From: Collinsella aerofaciens
Lineage (GTDB): Bacteria; Actinomycetota; Coriobacteriia; Coriobacteriales; Coriobacteriaceae
Reading direction: 5' to 3'
DNA: 48,305 nucleotides
NCBI RefSeq assembly: GCF_015554145.1
Contig: NZ_JADNHZ010000024.1
Location: 1-48,305, forward strand
Part shown: one piece after another, positions 41,058 through 48,305 of the stretch
Numbering within the stretch: position 1 is the first letter of the stretch
How the letters are laid out: each line of letters starts with the position of its first letter
Notes under the pieces: model-generated
Databases searched by the model: none
What the model was told of the DNA's origin: nothing
What the model saw: only the letters and a program-made list of their open reading frames with translations
Translations under genes and position numbers: made by a program

Positions 41058-41235
41058 GCAGGATAGCTAGTTGTTATTATCCTTTTGACATCGAGAGCCT
41101 TTAGGTTTACCTGTATCTCATTCTTTTTTTCTTATTATTCTTCTTGTCCTTTTTCTCTTTGATAGATCGCCACGGAAACCATAGGTCAACCTGTCAATTA
41201 CAGAAAAATAAACTGCACCAAACTCAATCTTCCTG

Positions 41236-41297
41236 TTGCACTACACCCCCTTTGGGGGTATACTTATAACCAACAACACAGCGCGGGTCTAACCCGC
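41236..41297 (+). promoter_or_regulatory. promoter and operators of the anti-CRISPR-like operon
   Basis: -35 TTGCAC (41236-41241), 17-base spacer, -10 TATACT (41259-41264). The spacer holds a perfect inverted repeat, ACCCCC-TTT-GGGGGT (41245-41259). A second, GCGGGT-CTA-ACCCGC, lies in the leader (41283-41297). Either could bind the HTH regulator encoded at the end of the operon. Confidence 0.65.
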
Positions 41298-41318
41298 AAA
41301 CCGATTAGGGAGAACACC

Positions 41319-41972
41319 ATGACCGAACTTGAACCCACTGTCAGCGGGAAGACCTATACCGTCAGCAGCCGCGAGCTTATCTACAAGGGCGCTTGCGATA
41401 ACGTTGATCTCAATCCCTGCGGCGATGCCGTTTTGTGGTACGAGGGTGTCGACAGGGGCGAGGCTCTGCGTATTGCCCGCGAGTACGCCGCAGACCCGCG
41501 CGATACGGGCAAGGTCGAGGTCTGCAAGCAGGGCATCGCTCGCAATGTCTTTGGGGTCTGTGAGACCTTGCTTGATGAGGACGGGGATGTTATCGGCGAG
41601 GACACCATCGAGATTGTGGACCCGCTCGACCGCATGCCCGAGCTACGCGAGCTCGCCAACAAGGCCGACCATTGCAATTGCCAGCTCCCGAGCTACATCA
41701 CCGGCGAATGCAAATGGATCGATGATGTCGAATTCGATGGTAAGTGCTACGGGCTCTACCGCTTCGAGGATTCCGCCTGGGGCGATTTCAGCGCGTACAC
41801 CGACAACGGCGGCAGTATCTGGCTTCCCGCCGCTTTCTATGATTTCGACCTCAAGACCGCCGAGCAGCTCAAGGAAGTGCTTGAAGATGTGTGCGGCGAG
41901 TGGTGGCAGGACTGGCAGACTTCTGACGAGTTCGACCAGATTATCTACAAGCTCTTCGCGGCCGAGTGCTAA
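41319..41972 (+). CDS. acidic protein, first gene of the anti-CRISPR-like operon
   Basis: 217 residues, with GGGAG before the ATG. No family recognised. Very acidic throughout (LLDEDGDVIGEDTIEIVD and similar), soluble, about seven cysteines, with an aromatic-rich C-terminal third (CYGLYRFEDSAWGDFSAY). It shares the promoter with the AcrVA2-family and HTH genes. The context makes an anti-defence role plausible; acidic DNA or RNA mimicry would fit but is not shown. Confidence 0.65.
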   Translation: MTELEPTVSGKTYTVSSRELIYKGACDNVDLNPCGDAVLWYEGVDRGEALRIAREYAADPRDTGKVEVCKQGIARNVFGVCETLLDEDGDVIGEDTIEIVDPLDRMPELRELANKADHCNCQLPSYITGECKWIDDVEFDGKCYGLYRFEDSAWGDFSAYTDNGGSIWLPAAFYDFDLKTAEQLKEVLEDVCGEWWQDWQTSDEFDQIIYKLFAAEC

Positions 41973-41995
41973 CGCTCAGCTAGGACATTTTGCAA

Positions 41996-42027
41996 CGGGC
42001 GCGACCGCGAAAAACGGATCGCGCCCG
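41996..42027 (+). other. intra-operon hairpin
   Basis: CGGGCGCGA / TCGCGCCCG, a perfect 9-bp stem with a smaller CCG/CGG stem inside. No T-tract follows. It lies between the first two genes of the operon and could protect the mRNA or modulate expression. Confidence 0.6.
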
Positions 42028-42048
42028 ACATTGAGAAAGGACTTAACC

Positions 42049-43107
42049 ATGGCAAAGCGCTACCCGCTTTCCCGTGCATCGAAGGAATACGGCCGCCTGG
42101 TCGACCTCTACCCGCAGCTGCCCAAGCTCGTCTCCCCGTATCCTCAGATGAACTCAGGCGACAGGAATTGCCTCGAGATGGCACTCGATATGCTCGACGC
42201 ATGCACGGCGAAGACAGGGATGCCGATTGACCTGACCGACACGGCATCGACCGTGGACGGCCGCTGGGTCATGTCCGATGACCTCCCTTGGATTGCGAGG
42301 TGGCACGCATGCAGGCAGGTCTACAGGATTGACCGTACGGTGTCCGAGGCGCTGGTCGAGCAGGAACTGGACGGAGATTTGCCGGTGGAGCTGCTTCACC
42401 GCATGCCATACCCGATTATCTACATCGATTCGCCCGTGCCGGTGAGTTGCCAGACCACCAAGCGCTGGGCTGATGGCTTTTTCGCCTACTTGGACCGTGA
42501 CCTCATGGGCGAACTCGACATGACGTTCGTCTACCTCATGGACGACGGCACGCGCTCGCGTATGTCTCTGGTAATCGAGGACGGTGCTACGCTCGAGACC
42601 TGCCTCGCGCACATCGCCGACGTCGACGAGGTACTCGATGAGCTGACGGGCGGTGCGATGGTAAATAACAAGATTACCGACCCCGAGGAGCTGGCATGCC
42701 TGCGCTATTGCGCCACAGCATCGCTCAACCTTCTACTTTTCGTACTTTCTGCCGAGAACGGCGCAGAGATTGTCTACACGCCGCCGAAAACCACAAGGGG
42801 GCAGAAAGTCGGCAAGCGCACGAACACCGAGACTGTCCGTATGCTCGGAGCCAAGATTGGCAGCGCCATCGGCGCGGCACGCCGAGTCAGATACGCTCCG
42901 CACCAGGGGACAGGAGAGCGCACCGTGGCACCTCACGTTCGCCGAGCCCATTGGCAGAGCTTCTGGACCGGAAAGCGCAAGGGCCGCGAGGACGGTAAGT
43001 TCGGAGACGAGCTGGTGGTCAAGTGGATCCCACCCATTCCCGTCAACCAGGGCGCGGGGGAGGTTACCGAGACCGTCCATCTGAACTCGACCGAGGCAGG
43101 CGAATAG
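42049..43107 (+). CDS. AcrVA2-family anti-CRISPR-like protein
   Basis: 352 residues from the ATG at 42049 with AAAGGA upstream; longer in-frame readings cross the first gene and are spurious. The N-terminus (YPLSRASKEYGRLVDLYPQL) and above all the C-terminal segment PHVRRAHWQSFWTGKRKGR ... VVKWIPPIPVN match the family named after AcrVA2. AcrVA2 itself blocks Cas12a by targeting cas12a message; many relatives sit on plasmids and ICEs with unknown targets. The HTH gene begins one base after its stop, as in acr-aca operons. Function as an inhibitor here is inference. Confidence 0.65.
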   Translation: MAKRYPLSRASKEYGRLVDLYPQLPKLVSPYPQMNSGDRNCLEMALDMLDACTAKTGMPIDLTDTASTVDGRWVMSDDLPWIARWHACRQVYRIDRTVSEALVEQELDGDLPVELLHRMPYPIIYIDSPVPVSCQTTKRWADGFFAYLDRDLMGELDMTFVYLMDDGTRSRMSLVIEDGATLETCLAHIADVDEVLDELTGGAMVNNKITDPEELACLRYCATASLNLLLFVLSAENGAEIVYTPPKTTRGQKVGKRTNTETVRMLGAKIGSAIGAARRVRYAPHQGTGERTVAPHVRRAHWQSFWTGKRKGREDGKFGDELVVKWIPPIPVNQGAGEVTETVHLNSTEAGE

Positions 43108-43108
43108 G

Positions 43109-43546
43109 ATGGCGAGGGGAAAAGCCGATTTCAGGGCCCGCCGCGAAATGCTGGGACTCACTCAGCAGGACGTGGCGGATGCCCTCAACGCCAACGTGAA
43201 AACAATCAAGAACTGGGAGAACCCTCGTCAGACGAGATACCGCATCTCCGATGCCGCATGGGAATACCTCGACCGCGCCGCCGACGTGCAGGCTCAGCAG
43301 GTTGCATACGCCCGCTCCGTAATCGAGAAGCACGCCGAGGTATTTGCCGAAAGCCCGATAGTCGTGCCGATAACCTACTTCAGGGACCAAGCCGCCTATG
43401 ACGAGTGCGGGCGGGACGCAGGCCCCTACGGTCAGGCAAATGCGACCTCCCGCGCCATCGCAAACGAGCTGGAGCGCATGGGCATCCAAGTCGAGTTCCG
43501 CTATCCGGATGATGACGCGATCTCGACTCCCGGCAGCAATTATTGA
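43109..43546 (+). CDS. HTH regulator in the position of an Aca protein
   Basis: 145 residues. The HTH is at residues 6-55 (RREMLGLTQQDVADALNANVKTIKNWEN), an XRE-like fold. The remainder is helical with a possible dimer interface. It starts one base after the AcrVA2-family gene. Anti-CRISPR-associated (Aca) proteins are small HTH repressors directly downstream of acr genes that bind palindromes at the operon promoter; such palindromes are present at 41245-41259 and 41283-41297. Confidence 0.7.
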   Translation: MARGKADFRARREMLGLTQQDVADALNANVKTIKNWENPRQTRYRISDAAWEYLDRAADVQAQQVAYARSVIEKHAEVFAESPIVVPITYFRDQAAYDECGRDAGPYGQANATSRAIANELERMGIQVEFRYPDDDAISTPGSNY

Positions 43547-43559
43547 TTTCAAGTCAAGA

Positions 43560-43598
43560 CGATGGGCGCCCCCTCCAATAAATAGGGGATGCCCATCG
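43560..43598. terminator. hairpin between convergent genes
   Basis: CGATGGGC / GCCCATCG outer stem with an inner CCCC/GGGG stem, between the HTH stop and the integrase stop. No long T-tract on either side. Confidence 0.6.
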
Positions 43599-43630
43599 CA
43601 AGATAATGTCCCGCTCCAAAGGCAGCGGCC

Positions 43631-45121
43631 CTATTGAAGTACTGTCGCCTCGGCCGGGATTGCGCCCAGCACCGCCGCGTACTCGGTGGGGTAGAGCCGG
43701 CTGATCGTCTTCACGTCGCGGATGACGATGTTGCGGTCATCCGGCTCGGTGATGCCGTAGCCGAACGCCTGAAGCGTCTCGACGGCCTCTTGGATACGCT
43801 GCTGGAACATGGGGCCCGGATCGACCCGCAGGCCGAGATACCCGCGCCACAGGCACGGCGAGACGCGCAACATATTGTGGATCTTGGAAATCGGCTCGAT
43901 GTCGGCGTAGACGTTGAGCGTCACCATGGCGTCCTTGTGCCCGAGGATTGATTGGAGCGCCTTGATGTCTCCGCCTTGGCGGATCCACTGCGTCGCGAAG
44001 GTGTGGCGCAGGCCGTGGAAGGTAATCAGCTCGTCGTTCGTGCCCATGAGCGCATTGGTCTCGGAGAACGTCTTGAACGCACGGCGTACATAGCTGGTTG
44101 TCGCGAAGGTCGCGCCCGGCTCGGAGAGGATGTAGCAGTCCCCGATCTCGACCGAGCCGGTAAGCCCGCGCGAGCGCAGCTTGCCGAGGTCTATGCTGTG
44201 GATCTCCTTCAGGAAGGGGAGAAGGCCCACCGGGTCGATGGGGATCGACCTCAAGTCATGGGTCTTGGTATCCTTGATGAAGGAGCCCATTCCCTTTGCG
44301 TATGCCACCGAGTGCCTGACCGAGATCGCCCCTGCATCGAAGTCCACATCGCACCAGCGCAGGGCGCAGACCTCGCCGATGCGCATCCCCGTGTGCAGGG
44401 CGAGCACGACCGCCCTCTTGAACCGCGAATCGGGCATCATGGAGCAAATCGAATTGAGTTTCGGCACGAGGTCGGACCTGAGCGCGTTGCGCGGCTTGCC
44501 GAGAATGCGGGGCGCTAGGGCTCCGTCGAACGGGTTCTTCCCGATGGTGTCGTTGCTTCTCTTTATAAGCACCGTATAGAGGCGCTTGCCGAGCTTGAAC
44601 GCCTTGTTGAGCGTATCGGGGGCGCATCCGAGCGCGATTCTCCGCGCAGACCATGCGTTGATGTCGTCGGTCGTCACCTCGTTCACGGGAATCGCCCCCA
44701 GCTCGTCGCGCTCGATATGCAGGGCGCTGAAATGGTAGTCGTCGCGCGTGGTCGGGGTTATCCGGTTCATCTGCATGCAGAAGTCGATGAACTTCTCGAG
44801 CGCGTCCCCCAGACGGAGAAGCGCGTAATCGTCCGCCTCGAGTTTCGCCCGCCGTTCCTCGACCGCCGCCCTCAACTCTTCGGCCTCGGCGAGTTCCGTC
44901 TCGATTTCGCGCCTGAAATCCGCGAGCGCGTCGAGGGCGGCCTTCTTGCCGCGGGTGCCCTCGGCAAAGCACGCGATGCCCGTGTTCCTCGTCCTCTGCG
45001 TGCGCTCACCCGACTCCTTGTCGACGAGGGTGACGATGGCCTGCCACTTCCCCTTGTTCTTCCTGACGGAGCCGTTTCCACATATGCGCAAGCTCTTATT
45101 GTCGTCTTTTTCGTTTTCCAT
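43631..45121 (-). CDS. int: tyrosine integrase of the ICE
   Basis: 496 residues from the ATG at 45119-45121 (GGGGAG four bases upstream). A basic N-terminal arm-binding region is followed by a SAM-like core-binding domain (about 105-200) and the catalytic domain: Arg in TGMRIGEVCALRW (about 244), HGLRH (about 366), LGHKDAMVT (about 391) and the tyrosine in NVYAD (about 403). A C-terminal extension of about 90 residues follows the usual end of the family. The gene lies next to the tRNA-Pro attachment site, with arm-type repeats in between, and should catalyse integration and excision there. Confidence 0.95.
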   Translation of the reverse strand: MENEKDDNKSLRICGNGSVRKNKGKWQAIVTLVDKESGERTQRTRNTGIACFAEGTRGKKAALDALADFRREIETELAEAEELRAAVEERRAKLEADDYALLRLGDALEKFIDFCMQMNRITPTTRDDYHFSALHIERDELGAIPVNEVTTDDINAWSARRIALGCAPDTLNKAFKLGKRLYTVLIKRSNDTIGKNPFDGALAPRILGKPRNALRSDLVPKLNSICSMMPDSRFKRAVVLALHTGMRIGEVCALRWCDVDFDAGAISVRHSVAYAKGMGSFIKDTKTHDLRSIPIDPVGLLPFLKEIHSIDLGKLRSRGLTGSVEIGDCYILSEPGATFATTSYVRRAFKTFSETNALMGTNDELITFHGLRHTFATQWIRQGGDIKALQSILGHKDAMVTLNVYADIEPISKIHNMLRVSPCLWRGYLGLRVDPGPMFQQRIQEAVETLQAFGYGITEPDDRNIVIRDVKTISRLYPTEYAAVLGAIPAEATVLQ

Positions 45122-45274
45122 GATTCTCCCCAAAACACTTTTTGATTCCAAACGGGCATTTCTGCCAGCAAAAACCTGAGTGCTGTCGATTCTGGGCGCT
45201 CCGGAGTCACCAGAGAATCAACAGCTGCACCATGGGTTCGTAAATCGAATTATAACGAGATGTAGAAACCTGCG

Positions 45275-45328
45275 TTTACCTGCGTCAATTTACATATGCG
45301 TAAACTGCTTACATGCGCTATTTGCGCG
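45275..45328 (+). repeat. left arm-type repeats at the attachment site
   Basis: Direct copies of TYTACHTRYGCG: TTTACCTGCGTC (45275), TTTACATATGCG (45289), GCTTACATGCGC (45307), GCTATTTGCGCG (45317). Probably integrase or directionality-factor sites. Confidence 0.55.
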
Positions 45329-45337
45329 TGTTATAAT
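45329..45337 (+). promoter_or_regulatory. outward extended -10 promoter at the ICE end
   Basis: TGT followed by TATAAT, reading right across the attachment core. No clear -35. Confidence 0.45.
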
Positions 45338-45370
45338 AAAAAAGACACAGGTAGAGCCAAAAATAGGGGT

Positions 45371-45415
45371 CTGGGGGTCAAGGGGTCGCTGGTTCGAATC
45401 CAGTCGTCCCGACCA
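45371..45415 (+). tRNA. 3' half of tRNA-Pro(GGG), ICE attachment core
   Basis: Anticodon loop CTGGGGG (45371-45377, anticodon GGG), 3' anticodon stem TCAAG, variable loop GGGTC, T-arm GCTGG-TTCGAAT-CCAGT, acceptor strand CGTCCCG, A and encoded CCA. The 5' half is absent: the bases before it (ATAGGGGT) do not pair with TCAAG. This is the junction formed when an ICE enters a tRNA gene at the anticodon loop; the intact gene should stand at the other end of the element. Confidence 0.85.
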
Positions 45416-45424
45416 GAAGTTTGC

Positions 45425-45454
45425 AGGTCAGGCACCTAGTGTCTGACCTTTTTT
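45425..45454 (+). terminator. tRNA-Pro terminator
   Basis: AGGTCAGGCAC-cta-GTGTCTGACCT, an 11-bp stem with one G-T pair, then six T. Confidence 0.85.
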
Positions 45455-45457
45455 GTT

Positions 45458-45624
45458 TTAAGCAATTGCTTAATTTTGATTAAGCAACAGGGTGCCAATA
45501 ATCTACCTACGCGATAATCGCTTTTTGCGGTTACTTGCGCGTTTTGCACGCGCTTGAGCCGATTTATTAACGCGATATGAATCTACATACGCGTAGCTGG
45601 TATACAGCCGAGTACAGGCTGTAT
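45458..45624. repeat. right-side arm-type repeats and palindromes beyond the tRNA
   Basis: An AT-rich stretch with a 16-bp palindrome TTAAGCAATTGCTTAA (45458-45473), three more TYTACHTRYGCG copies (TCTACCTACGCG 45502, GTTACTTGCGCG 45530, TCTACATACGCG 45582) and an inverted repeat ATACAGCC/GGCTGTAT (about 45602-45624). No gene is credible between 45455 and 45880. Looks like element DNA rather than chromosome. Confidence 0.5.
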
Positions 45625-45879
45625 TTATCGCGGCGATTTACACAGATATAGCGACTGTAACGAACAAGCGTGTCGCTGTATTTATTCCAGTAGTTCACTT
45701 GATCGGTGGACAAGTGGGCTGTTGCAGCGAAATGCCAAGCAGGATGAGCTCTACACGAGGACCCCGCAGAGGTAATGGCGGGGGAGTGTGGCAGACGCTC
45801 TGAGAGCCGCTGTATGACCCCGTTTCTCCTTAACTCGATAATTTGTGTTTCAAGCCACGAATCGGTCGAGCAATTACCA

Positions 45880-45912
45880 AAAGAAAGGCCCATGCAGAAT
45901 TGCACGGGCCTT
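45880..45912 (-). terminator. terminator of the two-component operon
   Basis: On the minus strand AAGGCCC / GGGCCTT with inner TGCA pairs, followed by TCTTTT; about 110 bp beyond the sensor stop. Confidence 0.7.
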
Positions 45913-46022
45913 ACATCAGATCACATTTGAGCTAGAAGCACCAAACGGGGCAGACGCAACACCATCTCGTCGCGGCCTCGGCGAGCGACATATCGCAGTC
46001 GAGGTAGACATCGAGGAAGTCG

Positions 46023-47459
46023 TCAGATCCCGCACAGGGGGACCGCGATGGTGGCCACCGCGCCGCCCGAGGGGCTGTTGGCGAGCGAGACGGAGCCCCC
46101 GTGGGCGCTCGCGGCCTCGGAGGCGGCATGGAGGCCGAGCCCGTAGTGGCGGCCTCCGTCGCGCGAGGAGCGGGAGGAGTCGTCTGTGAAGAGGCGCTCG
46201 CAGCCGCGTTCGAGGGCGGCGGGAGAAAAGCCCGGTCCGTCGTCGGCAACCTCGATGACGAGGCGCCCGCCCGCGACGTCGCAGGAGACCGCCACGCGCG
46301 AGCGTGCGTGCTCGGCGGCGTTGGCCACGAGGTTCGCGGCGGCTCGCGCCAGGCTGGTTCGGTCGAGCGTGGCCTCGGGCGCGCCCGCGACAGCGGGGCC
46401 CGTGGCCGCGTCGAGCGTCACGCCTCGCACCCGGGCGATCTGGGCGGCCTCGGCGAGAACCTGATCGCAGAACTCGGCCGGCCGCATGGGGGCCCTCTCC
46501 GCCCCGCTGGACCCGCGCGAGGCCTCGATGAGCAGGCGCACGTAGCCGTCGAGCCTTTCGACACTGCCGGCTATGTCGCGCGCGGCGGCCGCGAGGTCGG
46601 CGTCTTTCTCGTCTTCCAGCTCCTCCGCCACGAAGTCGGCGTTGGCGCGCAGCACGGTGAGCGGCGTCTTGAGGTCGTGGGCGAGTGACGCCATCTTCTC
46701 GCGCTGCCCCCGCTCCGCGGCCCAGCGGGCCTCGAGCGACTCGGCGAGGGAGGCCCGCATGGCGTCCATCGCGGCGAGGACGTCGTTCACCTCGCGCACG
46801 TTGGTGCTGCCGACCGCGAAGTCGAGCTCCCCCGCGCCGACGCGACTCGCCGCCTCCGCGAGCGGCGCCATCTTGCGCGAGATCACGCGGCTCGCGCGGC
46901 GCGCCACGAGCGCGAGCGCGAGCGCGCTTCCCGCCGCAGCGCCGACGAGCATGAGGTTCTGCGGGTTAGGAAGCAGGCCGGCGAGGTCGCGCGAGACCCA
47001 CTGCGGCAGGTACTCGCTGATGAGTGCGCAGGCCCCGCCGCCCTTGAGCGGGAACGCGGCGTAGGTGAGGCCCGAACCCCCGCCCTCGATCTTCACTGTG
47101 CCCGGTTCCGCGGCGAGTGCCGTACGGGCCATTTCCTTCGCGTCCTCGAGCCGCGTGCCCTCGAGGTCTGTCATCAGCACGTATCCGTCCTTGTTCAGGA
47201 TGAGGTAGCGGTACGCCGTCGGCACGTCCTGCTGCCCGCAGACGCCGTCGCGTCCCAGGCCCTCCGCGACCTCGCGAACATTGGCCGGCCCCCAGCTTGC
47301 CTCGTAGACGATGCCCGCGTTGATCGCCACGGAGAGCACCATGAACGAGGCGAGCCACGCCGTGGCGACCGCCGCGAACGCGTAGGCGAAGTAGCGCGCG
47401 ATGACGAAGGAGAGTGGCATGCCCCCGCGACCTCGCGCTCCGATCTTCAGAGCTGCCAC
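46023..47459 (-). CDS. sensor histidine kinase
   Basis: 478 residues from a GTG at 47457-47459 that overlaps the regulator gene by 13 bp; an ATG at 47418-47420 is an alternative. Two membrane helices (about 20-50 and 168-190) enclose an outer sensor domain. A HAMP-like linker follows, then HisKA with the phospho-acceptor His in SLAHDLKTPLTVL (about 259), and the ATPase boxes N (NLVANAAEHA), G1 (DDGPGF) and G2 (GLGLHAA). It should phosphorylate the adjacent OmpR-type regulator. Higher GC than the ICE marks it as chromosome. Its signal is unknown. Confidence 0.92.
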   Translation of the reverse strand: MAALKIGARGRGGMPLSFVIARYFAYAFAAVATAWLASFMVLSVAINAGIVYEASWGPANVREVAEGLGRDGVCGQQDVPTAYRYLILNKDGYVLMTDLEGTRLEDAKEMARTALAAEPGTVKIEGGGSGLTYAAFPLKGGGACALISEYLPQWVSRDLAGLLPNPQNLMLVGAAAGSALALALVARRASRVISRKMAPLAEAASRVGAGELDFAVGSTNVREVNDVLAAMDAMRASLAESLEARWAAERGQREKMASLAHDLKTPLTVLRANADFVAEELEDEKDADLAAAARDIAGSVERLDGYVRLLIEASRGSSGAERAPMRPAEFCDQVLAEAAQIARVRGVTLDAATGPAVAGAPEATLDRTSLARAAANLVANAAEHARSRVAVSCDVAGGRLVIEVADDGPGFSPAALERGCERLFTDDSSRSSRDGGRHYGLGLHAASEAASAHGGSVSLANSPSGGAVATIAVPLCGI

Positions 47460-48109
47460 TTGTACCCCATCCCCCAGACGGTCGCGATCGGATCGGCGCC
47501 GGCCTCGGAGAGTTTCCTCCGGGCGCGGCTGACCTGCATGGATATGGCCGCGTCGTCGGCGTCGCTCTCCCAGCCGAGCACCGCCTCGCGTATCTGCGCG
47601 CGGCTCATGACCTGCCCGGGGTGGCGCGCGAGGTACTCGCAGATGGCGTACTCGGTGGGCGTGAGCGGCACGGCCTTGTCGCCCACGGCGAGGTCGCGCG
47701 CCCCGAGGTCGATCCGCACCTCCCCGAAGGAGAGAGCGTGCGAGCGCGGCCGGCGCTCACGGCGTAGATGGGCCGCGACCTTTGCGCGCAGTTCCGCGGC
47801 CCCAAAGGGCTTGCGGACGTAGTCGTCGGCGCCCAGGCCGTAGGCGGCCACGGCATCCTCCTCGGCCACGCTCGCGGTCAGGAAGACGATGGGCCCGTCG
47901 AAGTCCGGGCGGATCTGCCGCACGAGCTCGAAGCCGTCGAGCCCCGGCATCATGACGTCGCAGAGCACGAGGTCGAAGCGCGAGAGGTCCATCCCCGGGA
48001 CCGCCGTCGGGTCCGTCGCCCTGACGACCTCATGGCCGTCGCGGCCGAGGACGCGCGCGAGCGCGTCGAGGATAGCCCGTTCATCATCCACTGCCAGTAT
48101 CCTCGCCAT
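47447..48109 (-). CDS. OmpR-family response regulator
   Basis: 220 residues, with AGGAGG before the ATG. The receiver domain has the acidic pair VDDE, the phosphorylated Asp in LVLCDVMMPG (residue 51) and Lys in VRKPFG (about 101). The C-terminal winged helix is of OmpR type (LTPTEYAICEYLARHPGQVMSR ... VWGMGYKW). It lies upstream of, and overlaps, the sensor gene. The pair follows another gene on the same strand by 45 bp, so they may form one operon. Confidence 0.95.
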   Translation of the reverse strand: MARILAVDDERAILDALARVLGRDGHEVVRATDPTAVPGMDLSRFDLVLCDVMMPGLDGFELVRQIRPDFDGPIVFLTASVAEEDAVAAYGLGADDYVRKPFGAAELRAKVAAHLRRERRPRSHALSFGEVRIDLGARDLAVGDKAVPLTPTEYAICEYLARHPGQVMSRAQIREAVLGWESDADDAAISMQVSRARRKLSEAGADPIATVWGMGYKWQL

Positions 48110-48154
48110 GTTCGACCTCCTGAAACTCTCGTCGGAATTGTACTAGCGCCGCAT

Positions 48155-48305
48155 TCAGCGGTCCAGTGCCCTGCGCGCAGCCGCGGGTGCCTCGGCCGCG
48201 TCGAGCAGGGCATTCCCGCCCAGGACGATGTTAGCGTCAATATATTTTTCACCATTTTCACCAACGTATTTTCGCCAATCGCGCCAACGCGGATGCGCCG
48301 GATTC
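48155..48305 (-). CDS. C-terminal end of an unidentified chromosomal gene
   Basis: A 49-codon open frame runs in from the right edge to a TGA at 48155-48157. It reads NPAHPRWRDWRKYVGENG and then YIDANIVLGGNALLDAAE, ending RRALDR: a plausible protein end, with codon use like the regulator gene. Same strand as, and 45 bp upstream of, the response regulator. Partial; family not recognised. Confidence 0.6.
   Translation of the reverse strand, partial: NPAHPRWRDWRKYVGENGEKYIDANIVLGGNALLDAAEAPAAARRALDR

Noticed and set aside
41329-42048. An N-terminal extension of the AcrVA2-family gene.
   Set aside because: It overlaps the first gene in another frame, is Ser/Arg rich, and the ATG at 42049 has a good ribosome site and matches the start of the family.
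45567-45905. A 112-codon minus-strand frame between the tRNA and the two-component genes.
   Set aside because: It crosses several palindromes and repeat motifs, has no family features, and no ribosome site was evident.
1-48305. The window begins CGGATTC and ends CGGATTC, which could mean a circular molecule.
   Set aside because: Seven bases can match by chance, and the right end is the middle of a chromosomal operon with a gene running off the edge.
48200-48305. Repeated TGGYGAAAAT motifs at the right edge, at first taken for a promoter with operator repeats.
   Set aside because: They fall in a continuous reading frame that ends properly before the response regulator, so they are better explained as the end of a gene.

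Overview
The window reads as most of an integrative and conjugative element (ICE) in a GC-rich Gram-positive bacterium, plus a short stretch of chromosome on the right. A class Coriobacteriia host (Collinsella/Olsenella-like) is my inference from GC content, frequent GTG/TTG starts, LPXTG and lipoprotein signals and the style of the transfer genes; nothing in the window proves the taxon. The right end of the ICE is a tyrosine-integrase gene followed by the 3' half of a tRNA-Pro(GGG) gene (45371-45415), which has lost its 5' half and is followed by its own terminator. An OmpR-type response regulator, a sensor kinase and the tail of a third gene then follow on the minus strand. The left end of the ICE, and the relaxase gene, lie outside the window.

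Layout. 1-3.2 kb: acidic proteins of unknown function, a lipoprotein, a CPBP membrane protease and a small membrane protein. 3.2-18.6 kb: a minus-strand transfer module with topoisomerase III, an HTH protein, VirB6-like channel, membrane-anchored protein, lysozyme-CHAP wall hydrolase, VirB4, PrgI/VirB3-like, VirB2-like pilin, VirD4 coupling protein and a PcfB-like partner. 18.7-23.6 kb: a coiled-coil protein, three winged-helix replication-type proteins (the largest with 21-bp iterons and an AT-rich tract inside its coding sequence), an HTH/excisionase-like protein and a small protein. 23.6-24.8 kb: a divergent control region and two XRE regulators.

24.8-43.6 kb is cargo: an LPXTG coiled-coil surface protein, an orphan C5 methyltransferase, a BrnT/BrnA toxin-antitoxin pair, a frameshifted PBECR4-like gene, a structured-RNA candidate, a Sau3AI-like restriction-modification set with a zinc-ribbon protein, an ArdA-like antirestriction protein, a pilin-like adhesin gene with a G10 tract near its start, and an operon of an unknown acidic protein, an AcrVA2-family protein and an HTH (Aca-like) regulator.

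Two non-coding repeat families run through the element. Arrays of a degenerate octamer (CTAC followed by four variable bases, read on the plus strand) separate most cargo units from 24.3 to 41.0 kb. A 15-bp palindrome, TTGCCGCWGCGGCAA, occurs nine times between genes, and eight copies are centred 65-101 bp upstream of a start codon, as an element-wide operator would be. A third, looser motif (TYTACHTRYGCG) is shared by the attachment site and the central control region.
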